This document shows, piece by piece, positions 16,879-25,826 of a stretch of DNA of 50,732 nt; the stretch's first letter is position 1, and every line of letters begins with the position of its first letter. The notes below the pieces were generated by a model. That model ran no database searches, had not been told where the DNA came from, and was given only the letters and a program-made list of their open reading frames with translations. The DNA comes from Akkermansiaceae bacterium (lineage in GTDB: Bacteria; Verrucomicrobiota; Verrucomicrobiia; Verrucomicrobiales; Akkermansiaceae): contig SUVN01000017.1 of NCBI GenBank assembly GCA_015061985.1, positions 1 through 50,732 on the forward strand, written 5' to 3'. A program made the translations under genes and the position numbers.

Positions 16879-17064
16879 TTACTTGCGGTAGCGGTTTCGG
16901 AACAAGGAGCTTATGCTGCTTAGTGTGTTACTAAACCGTTCGAGCGGGGTACGGGAAAGGGGACATTTCATCATAAACTTCGCAAGAGGTGAAAAATTGC
17001 TGCGTTCAACAGCCTCCTTGACCATTTCTGCTTTAATTCTGTCAGTATTATTATCTCGTGTCAT
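16879..17064 (-). CDS. Small 61-residue hypothetical protein
   Basis: A polar, basic protein (MTRDNNTDRIKAEM, ending SLFRNRYRK) with a likely helical N-terminal half. It was not recognised. The case for a real gene rests on a promoter 6 nt before the ATG (TTGCAT, 16-bp spacer, CATAAT) that matches the leaderless pattern of other genes here. It is transcribed away from hsdM. Confidence 0.45.
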   Translation of the reverse strand: MTRDNNTDRIKAEMVKEAVERSNFSPLAKFMMKCPLSRTPLERFSNTLSSISSLFRNRYRK

Positions 17065-17070
17065 GAGGGT

Positions 17071-17098
17071 ATTATGCCGCCTGTTAATGAAAATGCAA
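17071..17098 (-). promoter_or_regulatory. Promoter of the 61-residue gene
   Basis: On the minus strand TTGCAT (17093-17098), 16 bp, CATAAT (17071-17076). The ATG follows 6 nt later. The remaining 17099-17314 gap before hsdM has no gene; it holds CACAC and GTGTG half-sites near 17211 and 17241 that could be a weak operator. Confidence 0.5.
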
Positions 17099-17314
17099 CC
17101 TAACTTTCCAACAATTAAAGGGGAGTAGGAAGCTGTTTACTTATCCGTAGGAAAATATGAGTGAGGAGAAGTTTTGATGTAATGCGGTGTGTCACCAAAA
17201 ATCTAACAAACACACTTTAAGCTCGCAGAAATGCCTGATGGTGTGTTAGAATGCTGCCGTGTGATAGTTGGCTCGTTCATAAGCGAGTGCGGTACATATT
17301 TAATTTTCGATATC

Positions 17315-18820
17315 ATGGTTACAGGCGAGTTAAAGAACAAGGTAGATGCCATTTGGGAAACGCTGTGGACGGGTGGCATTTCCAGCCCTATTACAGTGCT
17401 GGAGCAGATTACCTATCTGATGTTCATGAAGTTGCTGGATGATAATCAGCTCAAGGCTGAGGCCAACGCCAATATCCTTGGCGTGCCTTTGACCAATAAA
17501 GTGTTTGGCGATGGAATCTGCGTCATCAGCGAAACACCACGCATTGAAACGGATTACCGCAATCTGCGCTGGAGTGTTTTCCATCACATGGAGCCGGGTG
17601 AAATGCTGGAGAATATACGTAACTATGTGTTCCCTTTCATCAAGTCGATCGGCCAAGGTAAAGATACGGCTTTCAGCCGCTACATGAAGGACACCGTCTT
17701 CCTGATTCCCACCGGTAATGTGTTGGTCAAGGTTGTGGATGGTATTGATGCGCTGGACATGAATAATAAAGACCTCATGGGCGATGTTTATGAATACTTG
17801 CTGAGCAAGATTGCTGCTTCCGGTGAAAACGGGCAATTCCGCACTCCTCGCCATATTATCGATATGATGGTGCAGCTCATGAGGCCTACCCTCAGGGACA
17901 AGATTCTTGACCCCGCGATGGGTAGTGCCGGATTCTTGCAGCAGAGTTGTGCTTATATCAGTGCGCACCAACGTGCCGAGTTGATGAAGACTCAGAACAT
18001 GGCTTATTTCAAATCAGGACTTTTCTCCGGCTATGATACAGACCAGTCCATGCTTCGCATTGGTGCAATGAACATGATGCTACATGGCGTAGAGAAGCCG
18101 AATATTCAGTATCGTGACTCGCTCTCCAAGGAGAATTCTGAGCGTGACTGCTACTCGCTCATTATGGCTAATCCGCCCTTTAAGGGCAGCGTGTTTAAGG
18201 AAAATATCAGCAAGGATTTGACAGCTCTTTGTTCTACCACCAAGACAGAGCTGCTTTTTATGGCTCTTTTCACCAAAATGCTGACAGTCGGCGGGCGCTG
18301 CGCTTCTATCGTGCCGGACGGCGTACTCTTTGGCAGTTCCAAGGCGCACAAGGCTCTGCGCAAGGAGCTTGTCGAAAATCAGCAACTGAGAGCTGTCATC
18401 TCTATGCCCTCCGGGGTCTTTAAGCCCTATGCCGGTGTATCTACAGCCATACTTATCTTCACTCGTACAGATGCTGGAGGAACAGATAATGTATGGTTCT
18501 ACGATATGAAAGCTGATGGCTACAGTCTTGACGATAAACGTACGCCAATCGAACAGAATGATATCCCCGATATTATTGCACGCTTTGAAAATCTTGATGC
18601 CGAAACAGCAAGAGAACGTACCGAGCAGAGCTTCTTTGTCCCGAAGCAGGAAATTGTAGACAACGACTATGACTTGAGCATCAATAAGTACAAGAAAACA
18701 GTTTATATCCCGGTCGAATATCCCCCTTCTTCGGAAATCTTGGATAATATCGAGAGGTTGGAAACGCAGATTCAAGCTGAAATGGCAGAGCTGCGCAGTT
18801 TGCTGGAACGACAAATCTGA
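17315..18820 (+). CDS. hsdM: Type I restriction-modification methyltransferase subunit
   Basis: A 501-residue N6-adenine methyltransferase subunit. An N-terminal helical HsdM domain (about 1-140, LWTGGISSPITVLEQITYLMFMKLLD) precedes the AdoMet-binding motif DPAMGSAGF (about 198) and the catalytic NPPF (about 285). With two HsdM and one HsdS it methylates a bipartite site. The ATG at 17315 fits the family; the frame is open 84 nt further upstream. Its stop codon lies inside the ACAAA-TCTGAC-TTTGT element shared by both hsdS genes, and hsdS follows 14 nt later. Confidence 0.94.
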   Translation: MVTGELKNKVDAIWETLWTGGISSPITVLEQITYLMFMKLLDDNQLKAEANANILGVPLTNKVFGDGICVISETPRIETDYRNLRWSVFHHMEPGEMLENIRNYVFPFIKSIGQGKDTAFSRYMKDTVFLIPTGNVLVKVVDGIDALDMNNKDLMGDVYEYLLSKIAASGENGQFRTPRHIIDMMVQLMRPTLRDKILDPAMGSAGFLQQSCAYISAHQRAELMKTQNMAYFKSGLFSGYDTDQSMLRIGAMNMMLHGVEKPNIQYRDSLSKENSERDCYSLIMANPPFKGSVFKENISKDLTALCSTTKTELLFMALFTKMLTVGGRCASIVPDGVLFGSSKAHKALRKELVENQQLRAVISMPSGVFKPYAGVSTAILIFTRTDAGGTDNVWFYDMKADGYSLDDKRTPIEQNDIPDIIARFENLDAETARERTEQSFFVPKQEIVDNDYDLSINKYKKTVYIPVEYPPSSEILDNIERLETQIQAEMAELRSLLERQI

Positions 18821-19331
18821 CTTTGTAGGGGTGTATGAAGGTAAAACTGGGAGACATTACCAAAATAAAAACAGGTAAATTAGATGCCAATGCTGCGTCT
18901 GATGATGGGGAGTACCCTTTTTTTACATGTTCCAGAGACCCATTAAAAATCAGCTCCTATTCCTATGATTGCGAGTGTGTATTGGTTGCGGGCAATGGAG
19001 ATTTGAATGTAAAATATTACAATGGCAAGTTTGATGCGTATCAACGCACTTATATTATTGAAGCTAAGCTGCCAGATGTACTATACATGCCCTACTTGTA
19101 CTTTTTCATGGAAAAGTACGTAGTTGAACTTAGGAAATTAGCAATAGGAGGGGTAATAAAGTACATCAAATTGGGCAATCTCACAGATGCTCTAATTGAG
19201 TTACCAAGTTATGAACAACAGCGTACTTTAGTTGAACGCTTGAGGAAAGTAAAATGCTCAATTGATAAACGAAATGAACAACTCGCCAAACTGGACGAAC
19301 TCGTCAAATGCCGATTTGTCGAGATGTTTGG
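18810..19331 (+). repeat. 522-bp direct repeat, copy 1 (hsdS 5' half)
   Basis: Matches 25305-25826 base for base as read by eye, at a constant offset of 6495. It includes the hsdM stop, the short palindromic site, the hsdS start, the first target-recognition domain and the central conserved region. Identity ends at the MFGD codons of hsdS. Confidence 0.92.
18811..18826. promoter_or_regulatory. Candidate recombinase core site, copy 1
   Basis: ACAAA and TTTGT arms flank a 6-nt spacer (TCTGAC), the size and form of a tyrosine-recombinase crossover site. An identical copy lies at 25306-25321, right behind the recombinase gene. The function is inferred. Confidence 0.4.
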
Positions 19332-19914
19332 GGATTTATCGGTGTACGAAGAAAAGCCATTGAATGATGTGTGTTCATTCATTGATTATAGAGGGAAAAC
19401 ACCAGTTAAGGCAGAAGCCGGTGTCCCTTTAATAACGGCTAAAAATGTAGGAATTGGCGTTTATTCATATGAGCCACGAGAATACATAGATTCAGTTATT
19501 TATGACTCTTGGATGACTAGAGGATTTCCTCGTGTAGGCGATATATTATTTACCACAGAAGCGCCATTAGGTCATGTGTGTCGCATACCCGAAATGAGCG
19601 GTCGTTTCTCAGTTGGGCAAAGACTTATAGTGATACAACCTGACGCTCTTTTACTGGATTACGATTTTGTATCCTTTATCCTTCAATCGCCTGATTTTCA
19701 AGAGAAGGTGTTACAGAAATCGACCGGCTCAACGGTGCGAGGGATTCGTTCCAAGGAATTGATAAAATTAACGATTCCTATACCTCCTTTGACTCAGCAA
19801 CAAACCTTCGCCGACTTCGTCCACCGCGTCGACAAATTACGCTTTGTCATCCAGCAATCCCTTGATGAGACTCAGAAGCTTTTTGATAGTCTGATGCAGG
19901 AGTATTTTGATTGA
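18835..19914 (+). CDS. hsdS: Type I restriction specificity subunit (allele 1)
   Basis: A 359-residue DNA-recognition subunit. It has a first target-recognition domain (about 1-130), a central coiled-coil spacer (about 130-165, RTLVERLRKVKCSIDKRNEQLAKLDELV), a second recognition domain (about 170-320, beginning PLNDVCSFIDYRGKTP) and a C-terminal helix (DKLRFVIQQSLDETQKLFDSLMQEYFD). The structure is complete. The first half is identical in the second hsdS at 25330, so the two alleles should recognise sites sharing one half. It lies 14 nt after hsdM. Confidence 0.93.
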   Translation: MKVKLGDITKIKTGKLDANAASDDGEYPFFTCSRDPLKISSYSYDCECVLVAGNGDLNVKYYNGKFDAYQRTYIIEAKLPDVLYMPYLYFFMEKYVVELRKLAIGGVIKYIKLGNLTDALIELPSYEQQRTLVERLRKVKCSIDKRNEQLAKLDELVKCRFVEMFGDLSVYEEKPLNDVCSFIDYRGKTPVKAEAGVPLITAKNVGIGVYSYEPREYIDSVIYDSWMTRGFPRVGDILFTTEAPLGHVCRIPEMSGRFSVGQRLIVIQPDALLLDYDFVSFILQSPDFQEKVLQKSTGSTVRGIRSKELIKLTIPIPPLTQQQTFADFVHRVDKLRFVIQQSLDETQKLFDSLMQEYFD

Positions 19915-19947
19915 CCTTAACCTAAAACCATAGTAAAAGAGAAAGAC

Positions 19948-21123
19948 ATGGACGACAACTTAGCTCAGGACGGAAATGTGGGAGAAGTGCAAAAGAGCTA
20001 TGAAGAAGCAGTAAGTGCCATTAAGAATGCCATCCTGCTGCAACAGGTTAATGCTGCTCGACAGGTTAATGCTGTACAGCTTACGCTATATTATAGTGTT
20101 GGGAAGTTTGTATCGGAAAACTCCAGATCAGGCTATTGGAAGAAAGGAGCCATTGACTATATCAGCAGGCGGCTGCAAGAGCAGCTTCCGGGGTTGAGAG
20201 GTTTTTCGGCCACAAATATCAAGCAGATGCGCTTGTTCTATGAGGCTTGGTCGGGTTATGGAGAGAGAACGCCTGATGAGACTCATGGGATTGAAAATGC
20301 GTATGTTACAAAATCGTCAGACGCGTCTGACGATTTGGCCGGGGCCGGGAATAACACCATGCGGCTCAGGGATTATGGAATGAGCACAGAGGAGTTCAAT
20401 TCCATATCATTCTCTCATCACTGTGCGATATTGAATAAGGTAAAGAAGGTGCCCGAACGTGTTTTTTATGTGCGATTAAGTGCAGCGGAGCGACTTTCTT
20501 TATCTCAACTAAAGTCCGCCATAGCCAGCGATACCTACAGCCATCTGGGGCAGATGCCTAATAATTTTGTGCAGACTCTCAGAGATTCACGCTCCGCATT
20601 GAAAGCCGTAGAAATGTTCCGCGATGAGTATTTGCTGGACTTCATCAATGTGGAAGAACTTGGCGCGAGGGACAAAGAGGATATTGACGAGCGGGTGCTG
20701 GAAAATGCCATTGTACACAACATTCGTGATTTCATCATGACCTTTGGTCGGGATTTCACCTTCATGGGCAATCAATACCGCATCGAAGTGCACGGCAAGG
20801 AGCATTTTATAGATTTGTTGTTCTATAACCGTGAGCTTTCGGCACTCGTGGCTATTGAGCTGAAAACCGGACCATTCAAGGCGGCGTATTTGGGGCAGTT
20901 GAATATGTATCTGCAATTGCTGGATGATTATGTGCGTAAGCCTCAGGAGAACCAGAGCATAGGCATCATTTTGTGTTCGGATGCAGAAAAGCCCTATGTG
21001 GAATATGCCGTGCGAGACTATGCCAAACCGATGGGCGTAGCGGTATACAAGACCCGGGATGAAATGCCGGAGAAGCTGCGCCGCGCTTTACCCAGCATGG
21101 AAGACTTACGTAAGCTTTTGTAA
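19948..21123 (+). CDS. DUF1016 (YhcG-type) PD-(D/E)xK nuclease
   Basis: A 391-residue protein. The N-terminal DUF1016 helical domain (about 15-180) has the typical YYSVGKFVSENS..GYWKKGAIDYISRRLQEQLPGLRGFSATNIKQMRLFYEAW region. The C-terminal nuclease fold (about 225-385) carries IDLLFYNRELSALVAIELKTG, where Asp and the Glu-x-Lys pair are the expected active-site residues. The family often travels with type I restriction genes; its precise job is unsettled. It sits between hsdS and hsdR with short gaps (33 and 17 nt), consistent with one operon. Confidence 0.88.
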   Translation: MDDNLAQDGNVGEVQKSYEEAVSAIKNAILLQQVNAARQVNAVQLTLYYSVGKFVSENSRSGYWKKGAIDYISRRLQEQLPGLRGFSATNIKQMRLFYEAWSGYGERTPDETHGIENAYVTKSSDASDDLAGAGNNTMRLRDYGMSTEEFNSISFSHHCAILNKVKKVPERVFYVRLSAAERLSLSQLKSAIASDTYSHLGQMPNNFVQTLRDSRSALKAVEMFRDEYLLDFINVEELGARDKEDIDERVLENAIVHNIRDFIMTFGRDFTFMGNQYRIEVHGKEHFIDLLFYNRELSALVAIELKTGPFKAAYLGQLNMYLQLLDDYVRKPQENQSIGIILCSDAEKPYVEYAVRDYAKPMGVAVYKTRDEMPEKLRRALPSMEDLRKLL

Positions 21124-21140
21124 TAAACTTCTCTACACCT

Positions 21141-24100
21141 ATGAATCGGGAACAGGTACAGACCAAGCTCACACAGATACACTCTGCTGCAAATGCCGGA
21201 GACAAGGCTCGATTGAGCCGGGAAATGCTCAAAGAACTCGTGGAGGGTATCTATCAGCATCTCAACATCAAGCTCCCTAAAAAAGCAACTTTGCTGGAGT
21301 TGATAGACAACTCGGTTGTTGTCGACTTTATCAACGATGCAGATGTGATACAGGCCATGCACTATGTGCGCATTCTGGGTATGAATGCAGAGCATGAAGT
21401 GCGCATACGCAAGGCAGAAGCTCAACTTGCTGTTGAGAATATTTCCGCCGTGGCTGAACTGATTGAACACCGAGAGCATACCCCTGACATTCCCTACCGG
21501 AAGCCGCCTTACATGAGCGAGGCAAATACGCGCAAACTCTATATAGATTTGTATCTGCGAGAGGCCGGTTGGGAGGTGCTTGAGAGTGAGAATGTGGCTC
21601 AGCCGAGCATGGCCGGAATTGAAATAGAAGTAGAAGGCATGCCCAACGCAACAGGTTTGGGCTATTGCGATTATGTGCTCTATGGGCGGGATGGTAAACC
21701 CCTTGCTATCGTAGAAGCCAAGCGTACATCCATATCCCCGGAGAAAGGCCGCCACCAGGTGGATTTGTATGGCGAATGCATGAAGAAACGCTATGGCTAC
21801 AAGCCTGTGCTCTATTACACCAACGGCTATACCACCAAGGTAATGGACGGCCTGTACCCGGACAGGCAAGTGCTGGCATTTCATACGCAAGAAGAGTTGG
21901 AGCTGATGCTCCATAAAAGAGGGCGCACCGATATAACGGATTTCACCATTAACGATGACATCACGAATCGCCCTTACCAGAAGATAGCTATTACTCGACT
22001 TTGTGAGAAACTTAACAAGATGCAGCGGCGTGGCTTGCTGGTGATGGCAACGGGGACGGGTAAAACGAGAGTCTCCATCTCATTGGTCGATATTCTGACG
22101 CGCAACAACTGGGTGAAGAATGTACTTTTCTTAGCAGACCGCACCAGTCTGGTGCATCAGGCCAAGCAGAATTATGCCAAGCTCATGCCGAATACGAGCA
22201 TCTGCGAATTGTCCGGCAGGGAGAAGCCTGACTACAATGCTCGTCTTATGTTCTGTACATATCAGACGATGATTAACTACATTGATGCAGAGGATAAGCG
22301 GTTCAAATCAGGGCGTTTTGACCTTATCATCATTGATGAGGCGCATCGCAGTATCTTCAATCGCTATGGTTCCATTTTCAAGTATTTCGATAGTTTGCTC
22401 GTGGGGCTGACGGCAACCCCCAAGAACGAGGTGGATGCCAATACCTACAGCTTGTTTGCTTGCGAATCGGGCGTGCCTGACTCTGATTATTCATTGGAGG
22501 AAGCCATAGATGAGCATTATCTGGTGGGGTACAAAGTCATCAACCGCACCTCGCTTTTAATTTCCGAAGGTATTGACCCGAGTAAATTGACGCCGGAAGA
22601 ACGGGAACAATTGGATGATTACTTTGCCGAGAGGCGTTTGCCCACGCCGGATTTCAATGTTCCCGGGAATGAATTGTTCCGATTCCTGTTCAACAAGAAC
22701 ACCTGCCGTCAAGTCATTGAGGAATTGATGACTCTAGGCTTGAAGGTAAATAACGGAGAGACTCTGGGCAAAAGCATCATCTTTGCTTACAATCATAAAC
22801 ATGCTCAGATGATTGTTGATTGTTTCCATGAGTTGTACCCTGATTATCCGGCGAATACCTGTCAGCTGGTGGATAATTATGTACAGAATGCTGATAGTCT
22901 TATTGAGCAATTTGATACCAACTCAGAGTTCCGTATTGCTGTATCGGTCGACATGCTTGATACAGGCGTTGATATCCCGGCGGTTCTTAATCTTGTGTTC
23001 TTCAAGAAAGTACGCTCTAAGATAAAGTTTGTGCAGATGATTGGACGAGGCACACGACTGTGCGAAAATATTTATGGCCCCGGGCGCGACAAGAGCGAAT
23101 TCTACATTTTTGATTATTGTGCTAACTTTGAATACTTCAACCTCTTACCTGAGGGAAAACCAGCTCAGGGCAGCCAGCTTAGCCTGACTCAGAGACTCTT
23201 TACCTTGCAAGCTGATATTCTTTATGGCTTGCAAGATATTCAATATCAAGAAGACGAATGGTTCAAAGGATACTATGATGAACTCAAGGAAGAGCTTCAT
23301 CGTCAAATAGGCGTTATTAAATCCCACAGCAACCGCATACAAGTGCGGGCTGAAATGCAATACGTGGATAAGTTCTACGATTGGGAGAACTGGACGGCTC
23401 TTACGCCTGTAGCATTACAAGAGCTCAGAAAACATATTGTCCCGTTACTTGATTCCGGGATTCAGGGACATCCCCTCTCTCTGGCCTTTGACTGCCGCAT
23501 GTTGCATGTAGCATTGGCTCTTGTATGTAGTGGTGACGTGAAGGAAGCGGCGAAAGATGTGAAAAAAATCCGTGAGGTTGCGAACTATTTGCTTACGGAA
23601 AAGGCTTCTATTCCGCAAGTCCTAGCAAAAGCGGCCGACTTGAAGATGATTGTCGGCAATAATTTCTGGCAATCACCATCAGTACCTGAGCTTGAGAGAT
23701 TGCGCCAAAGTTTGCGCGAGTTGATGCAGTTCTTACAAGGAGAGGGACGAGCTCAGTACGATATCGATATTATTGATACTATCAGCGATGGACCGGGCGT
23801 TGACGGTACGGCTATCGACATTCGCACTTATCGGCAAAAGGTTATTGACTACCTGATGGAAAATATCAATAGCCAAGTGATTAGTAAGATTTACAACCTT
23901 GAGCCAATTAACGAGGAGGATTTGTTGGAACTCGAACGCATTTTGTGGCACGAACTTGGAAGCAAAGAAGATTACACCAAAATCAGCGACCACGAAAATT
24001 TGGCGGCTTTTGTGCGGAGCCTTGTAGGACTTAACCAGAACGCTGTTAATGAGAAGTTTAGCGAATATCTGAATGATAACACATTCAACTCCATGCAGCA

Positions 24101-24281
24101 GGAATACATACGTACTATTATTAACTATGTGCGTGTAAACGGCGATATGGTTAAAAGTGATGTGGTGAATAAAGAGCCGTTCAATAACTATGACCTTATG
24201 GAGCTTTTTGGTGCACGATATCAGACTGTTATTCAGATAGTTAACAAGCTGCACGACCCCATAACGGTTTCGGCTGCTTGA
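21141..24281 (+). CDS. hsdR: Type I restriction endonuclease / translocase subunit
   Basis: A 1046-residue motor subunit. The N-terminal nuclease domain has YCDYVLYGRDGKPLAIVEAKR (about 172-192), a PD-(D/E)xK core. The SF2 helicase follows, with Walker A ATGTGKT (about 304), DEAH (about 399), motif III LTATP (about 423) and motif VI QMIGRGTR (about 632). The C-terminal part (about 800-1040) is helical and should bind the methyltransferase. All key residues are present, so restriction is probably active. It is 17 nt after the DUF1016 gene. Confidence 0.95.
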   Translation: MNREQVQTKLTQIHSAANAGDKARLSREMLKELVEGIYQHLNIKLPKKATLLELIDNSVVVDFINDADVIQAMHYVRILGMNAEHEVRIRKAEAQLAVENISAVAELIEHREHTPDIPYRKPPYMSEANTRKLYIDLYLREAGWEVLESENVAQPSMAGIEIEVEGMPNATGLGYCDYVLYGRDGKPLAIVEAKRTSISPEKGRHQVDLYGECMKKRYGYKPVLYYTNGYTTKVMDGLYPDRQVLAFHTQEELELMLHKRGRTDITDFTINDDITNRPYQKIAITRLCEKLNKMQRRGLLVMATGTGKTRVSISLVDILTRNNWVKNVLFLADRTSLVHQAKQNYAKLMPNTSICELSGREKPDYNARLMFCTYQTMINYIDAEDKRFKSGRFDLIIIDEAHRSIFNRYGSIFKYFDSLLVGLTATPKNEVDANTYSLFACESGVPDSDYSLEEAIDEHYLVGYKVINRTSLLISEGIDPSKLTPEEREQLDDYFAERRLPTPDFNVPGNELFRFLFNKNTCRQVIEELMTLGLKVNNGETLGKSIIFAYNHKHAQMIVDCFHELYPDYPANTCQLVDNYVQNADSLIEQFDTNSEFRIAVSVDMLDTGVDIPAVLNLVFFKKVRSKIKFVQMIGRGTRLCENIYGPGRDKSEFYIFDYCANFEYFNLLPEGKPAQGSQLSLTQRLFTLQADILYGLQDIQYQEDEWFKGYYDELKEELHRQIGVIKSHSNRIQVRAEMQYVDKFYDWENWTALTPVALQELRKHIVPLLDSGIQGHPLSLAFDCRMLHVALALVCSGDVKEAAKDVKKIREVANYLLTEKASIPQVLAKAADLKMIVGNNFWQSPSVPELERLRQSLRELMQFLQGEGRAQYDIDIIDTISDGPGVDGTAIDIRTYRQKVIDYLMENINSQVISKIYNLEPINEEDLLELERILWHELGSKEDYTKISDHENLAAFVRSLVGLNQNAVNEKFSEYLNDNTFNSMQQEYIRTIINYVRVNGDMVKSDVVNKEPFNNYDLMELFGARYQTVIQIVNKLHDPITVSAA

Positions 24282-24334
24282 GCTCTGTATGATTTTCATG
24301 GTATATTACTCCCTCAATGATTGGGAGATATACC

Positions 24335-25306
24335 ATGGAAGAGTCATTAGTCAACATCATCAACGAGATGGCGGAATACTTGTCTATTCCGCAAATGAAA
24401 AAACTGCAAGAGGTGCTGGTGAAGCACCTTGGTAATGGCGAGTCTGCTAAGCCGTGCAACACATCCAATGAGGAATATCTGACGATGTTTCTCAATGCCA
24501 AAAAGCTTGAGGGTTGTTCTGAACGGACTATCAGTTACTATCGAGTGACAGTTCAACACTTTTTGAGTACGATCTCCACACCAATACGCCGGATAAGTAC
24601 TGATGAAATAAGGCAGTATCTTGTCGATTATCAGTCTCGTAACAACTGCGGTAAAATCACAGTAGATAATGTGAGACGCAATATGTCCAGCTTCTTCTCA
24701 TGGCTCGAAGAGGAAGATTACATCCTAAAAAGCCCGATGCGCCGGATCCACAAAATTAAGACAAAGGTGGAGGTCAAGGAAACGATATCCGATGAGAATA
24801 TTGAAAAAATGAGAGATTCTTGTACGGAACTGCGTGACATTGCTATCATTGATTTACTTTATTCCACAGGTATGCGCGTAGGAGAGTTGGTTAACCTTAA
24901 CATTCAGGATATAAATCTGGAACAGCGTGAGTGTGTGGTATATGGCAAGGGTGACAAAGAGCGGCGCGTATACTTCGATGCCAAAGCGAAGATACATTTA
25001 CGGGAATACATCAATAGCCGCACAGATGAAAAAGAAGCTTTGTTTGTATCTCTGTCAGCACCGCATAATAGACTTAGGATAAGCGGTGTTGAAATGCGCT
25101 TGCGTGCATTAGGGCGAAAACTGAATCTGCCAAGAATACACCCTCATAAGTTCCGGCGCACCATGGCTACTCGTGCCATTGATAAAGGTATGCCGATTGA
25201 ACAAGTGCAGAAAATCCTAGGGCATTCGCAGATTGATACTACTCTACGGTATGCCATAGTTAACCAGACCAATGTTAAAACGGCACACCAGAAGTTCATG
25301 GGTTGA
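24335..25306 (+). CDS. Tyrosine recombinase of the hsdS locus
   Basis: A 323-residue phage-integrase-family recombinase. The N-terminal SAM-like core-binding domain lies at about 55-150. The catalytic domain has Arg in STGMRVGELVNL (about 180), Lys in GKGDKERR, HPHKFRRT (HxxR, about 270), LGHSQ and the nucleophilic Tyr in TTLRYA (about 305). The ATG at 24335 is preferred to 24317 because a GGGAG lies 8-12 nt before it. Its stop codon overlaps the candidate site at 25306-25321, directly before the second hsdS. Such enzymes shuffle hsdS genes in other bacteria. Confidence 0.9.
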   Translation: MEESLVNIINEMAEYLSIPQMKKLQEVLVKHLGNGESAKPCNTSNEEYLTMFLNAKKLEGCSERTISYYRVTVQHFLSTISTPIRRISTDEIRQYLVDYQSRNNCGKITVDNVRRNMSSFFSWLEEEDYILKSPMRRIHKIKTKVEVKETISDENIEKMRDSCTELRDIAIIDLLYSTGMRVGELVNLNIQDINLEQRECVVYGKGDKERRVYFDAKAKIHLREYINSRTDEKEALFVSLSAPHNRLRISGVEMRLRALGRKLNLPRIHPHKFRRTMATRAIDKGMPIEQVQKILGHSQIDTTLRYAIVNQTNVKTAHQKFMG

Positions 25307-25826
25307 CAAATCTGACTTTGTAGGGGTGTATGAAGGTAAAACTGGGAGACATTACCAAAATAAAAACAGGTAAATTAGATGCCAATGCTGCGTCTGATGA
25401 TGGGGAGTACCCTTTTTTTACATGTTCCAGAGACCCATTAAAAATCAGCTCCTATTCCTATGATTGCGAGTGTGTATTGGTTGCGGGCAATGGAGATTTG
25501 AATGTAAAATATTACAATGGCAAGTTTGATGCGTATCAACGCACTTATATTATTGAAGCTAAGCTGCCAGATGTACTATACATGCCCTACTTGTACTTTT
25601 TCATGGAAAAGTACGTAGTTGAACTTAGGAAATTAGCAATAGGAGGGGTAATAAAGTACATCAAATTGGGCAATCTCACAGATGCTCTAATTGAGTTACC
25701 AAGTTATGAACAACAGCGTACTTTAGTTGAACGCTTGAGGAAAGTAAAATGCTCAATTGATAAACGAAATGAACAACTCGCCAAACTGGACGAACTCGTC
25801 AAATGCCGATTTGTCGAGATGTTTGG
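25305..25826 (+). repeat. 522-bp direct repeat, copy 2
   Basis: Same orientation and sequence as 18810-19331. Recombination between the copies would delete hsdS1's second half, the DUF1016 gene, hsdR and the recombinase (6495 bp), leaving hsdM with hsdS2. Confidence 0.92.
25306..25321. promoter_or_regulatory. Candidate recombinase core site, copy 2
   Basis: Identical to 18811-18826 (ACAAA-TCTGAC-TTTGT). The recombinase stop codon ends on its first base. Confidence 0.4.

Noticed and set aside
17231..17314. N-terminal extension of hsdM
   Set aside because: The family N-terminus begins at the ATG at 17315 and the upstream codons look unrelated.
20302..20335. Palindromic GTCAGACGCGTCTGAC inside the DUF1016 gene
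   Set aside because: A 16-bp palindrome within coding sequence with no supporting context. It may be chance or a restriction-type site, so it is not annotated.
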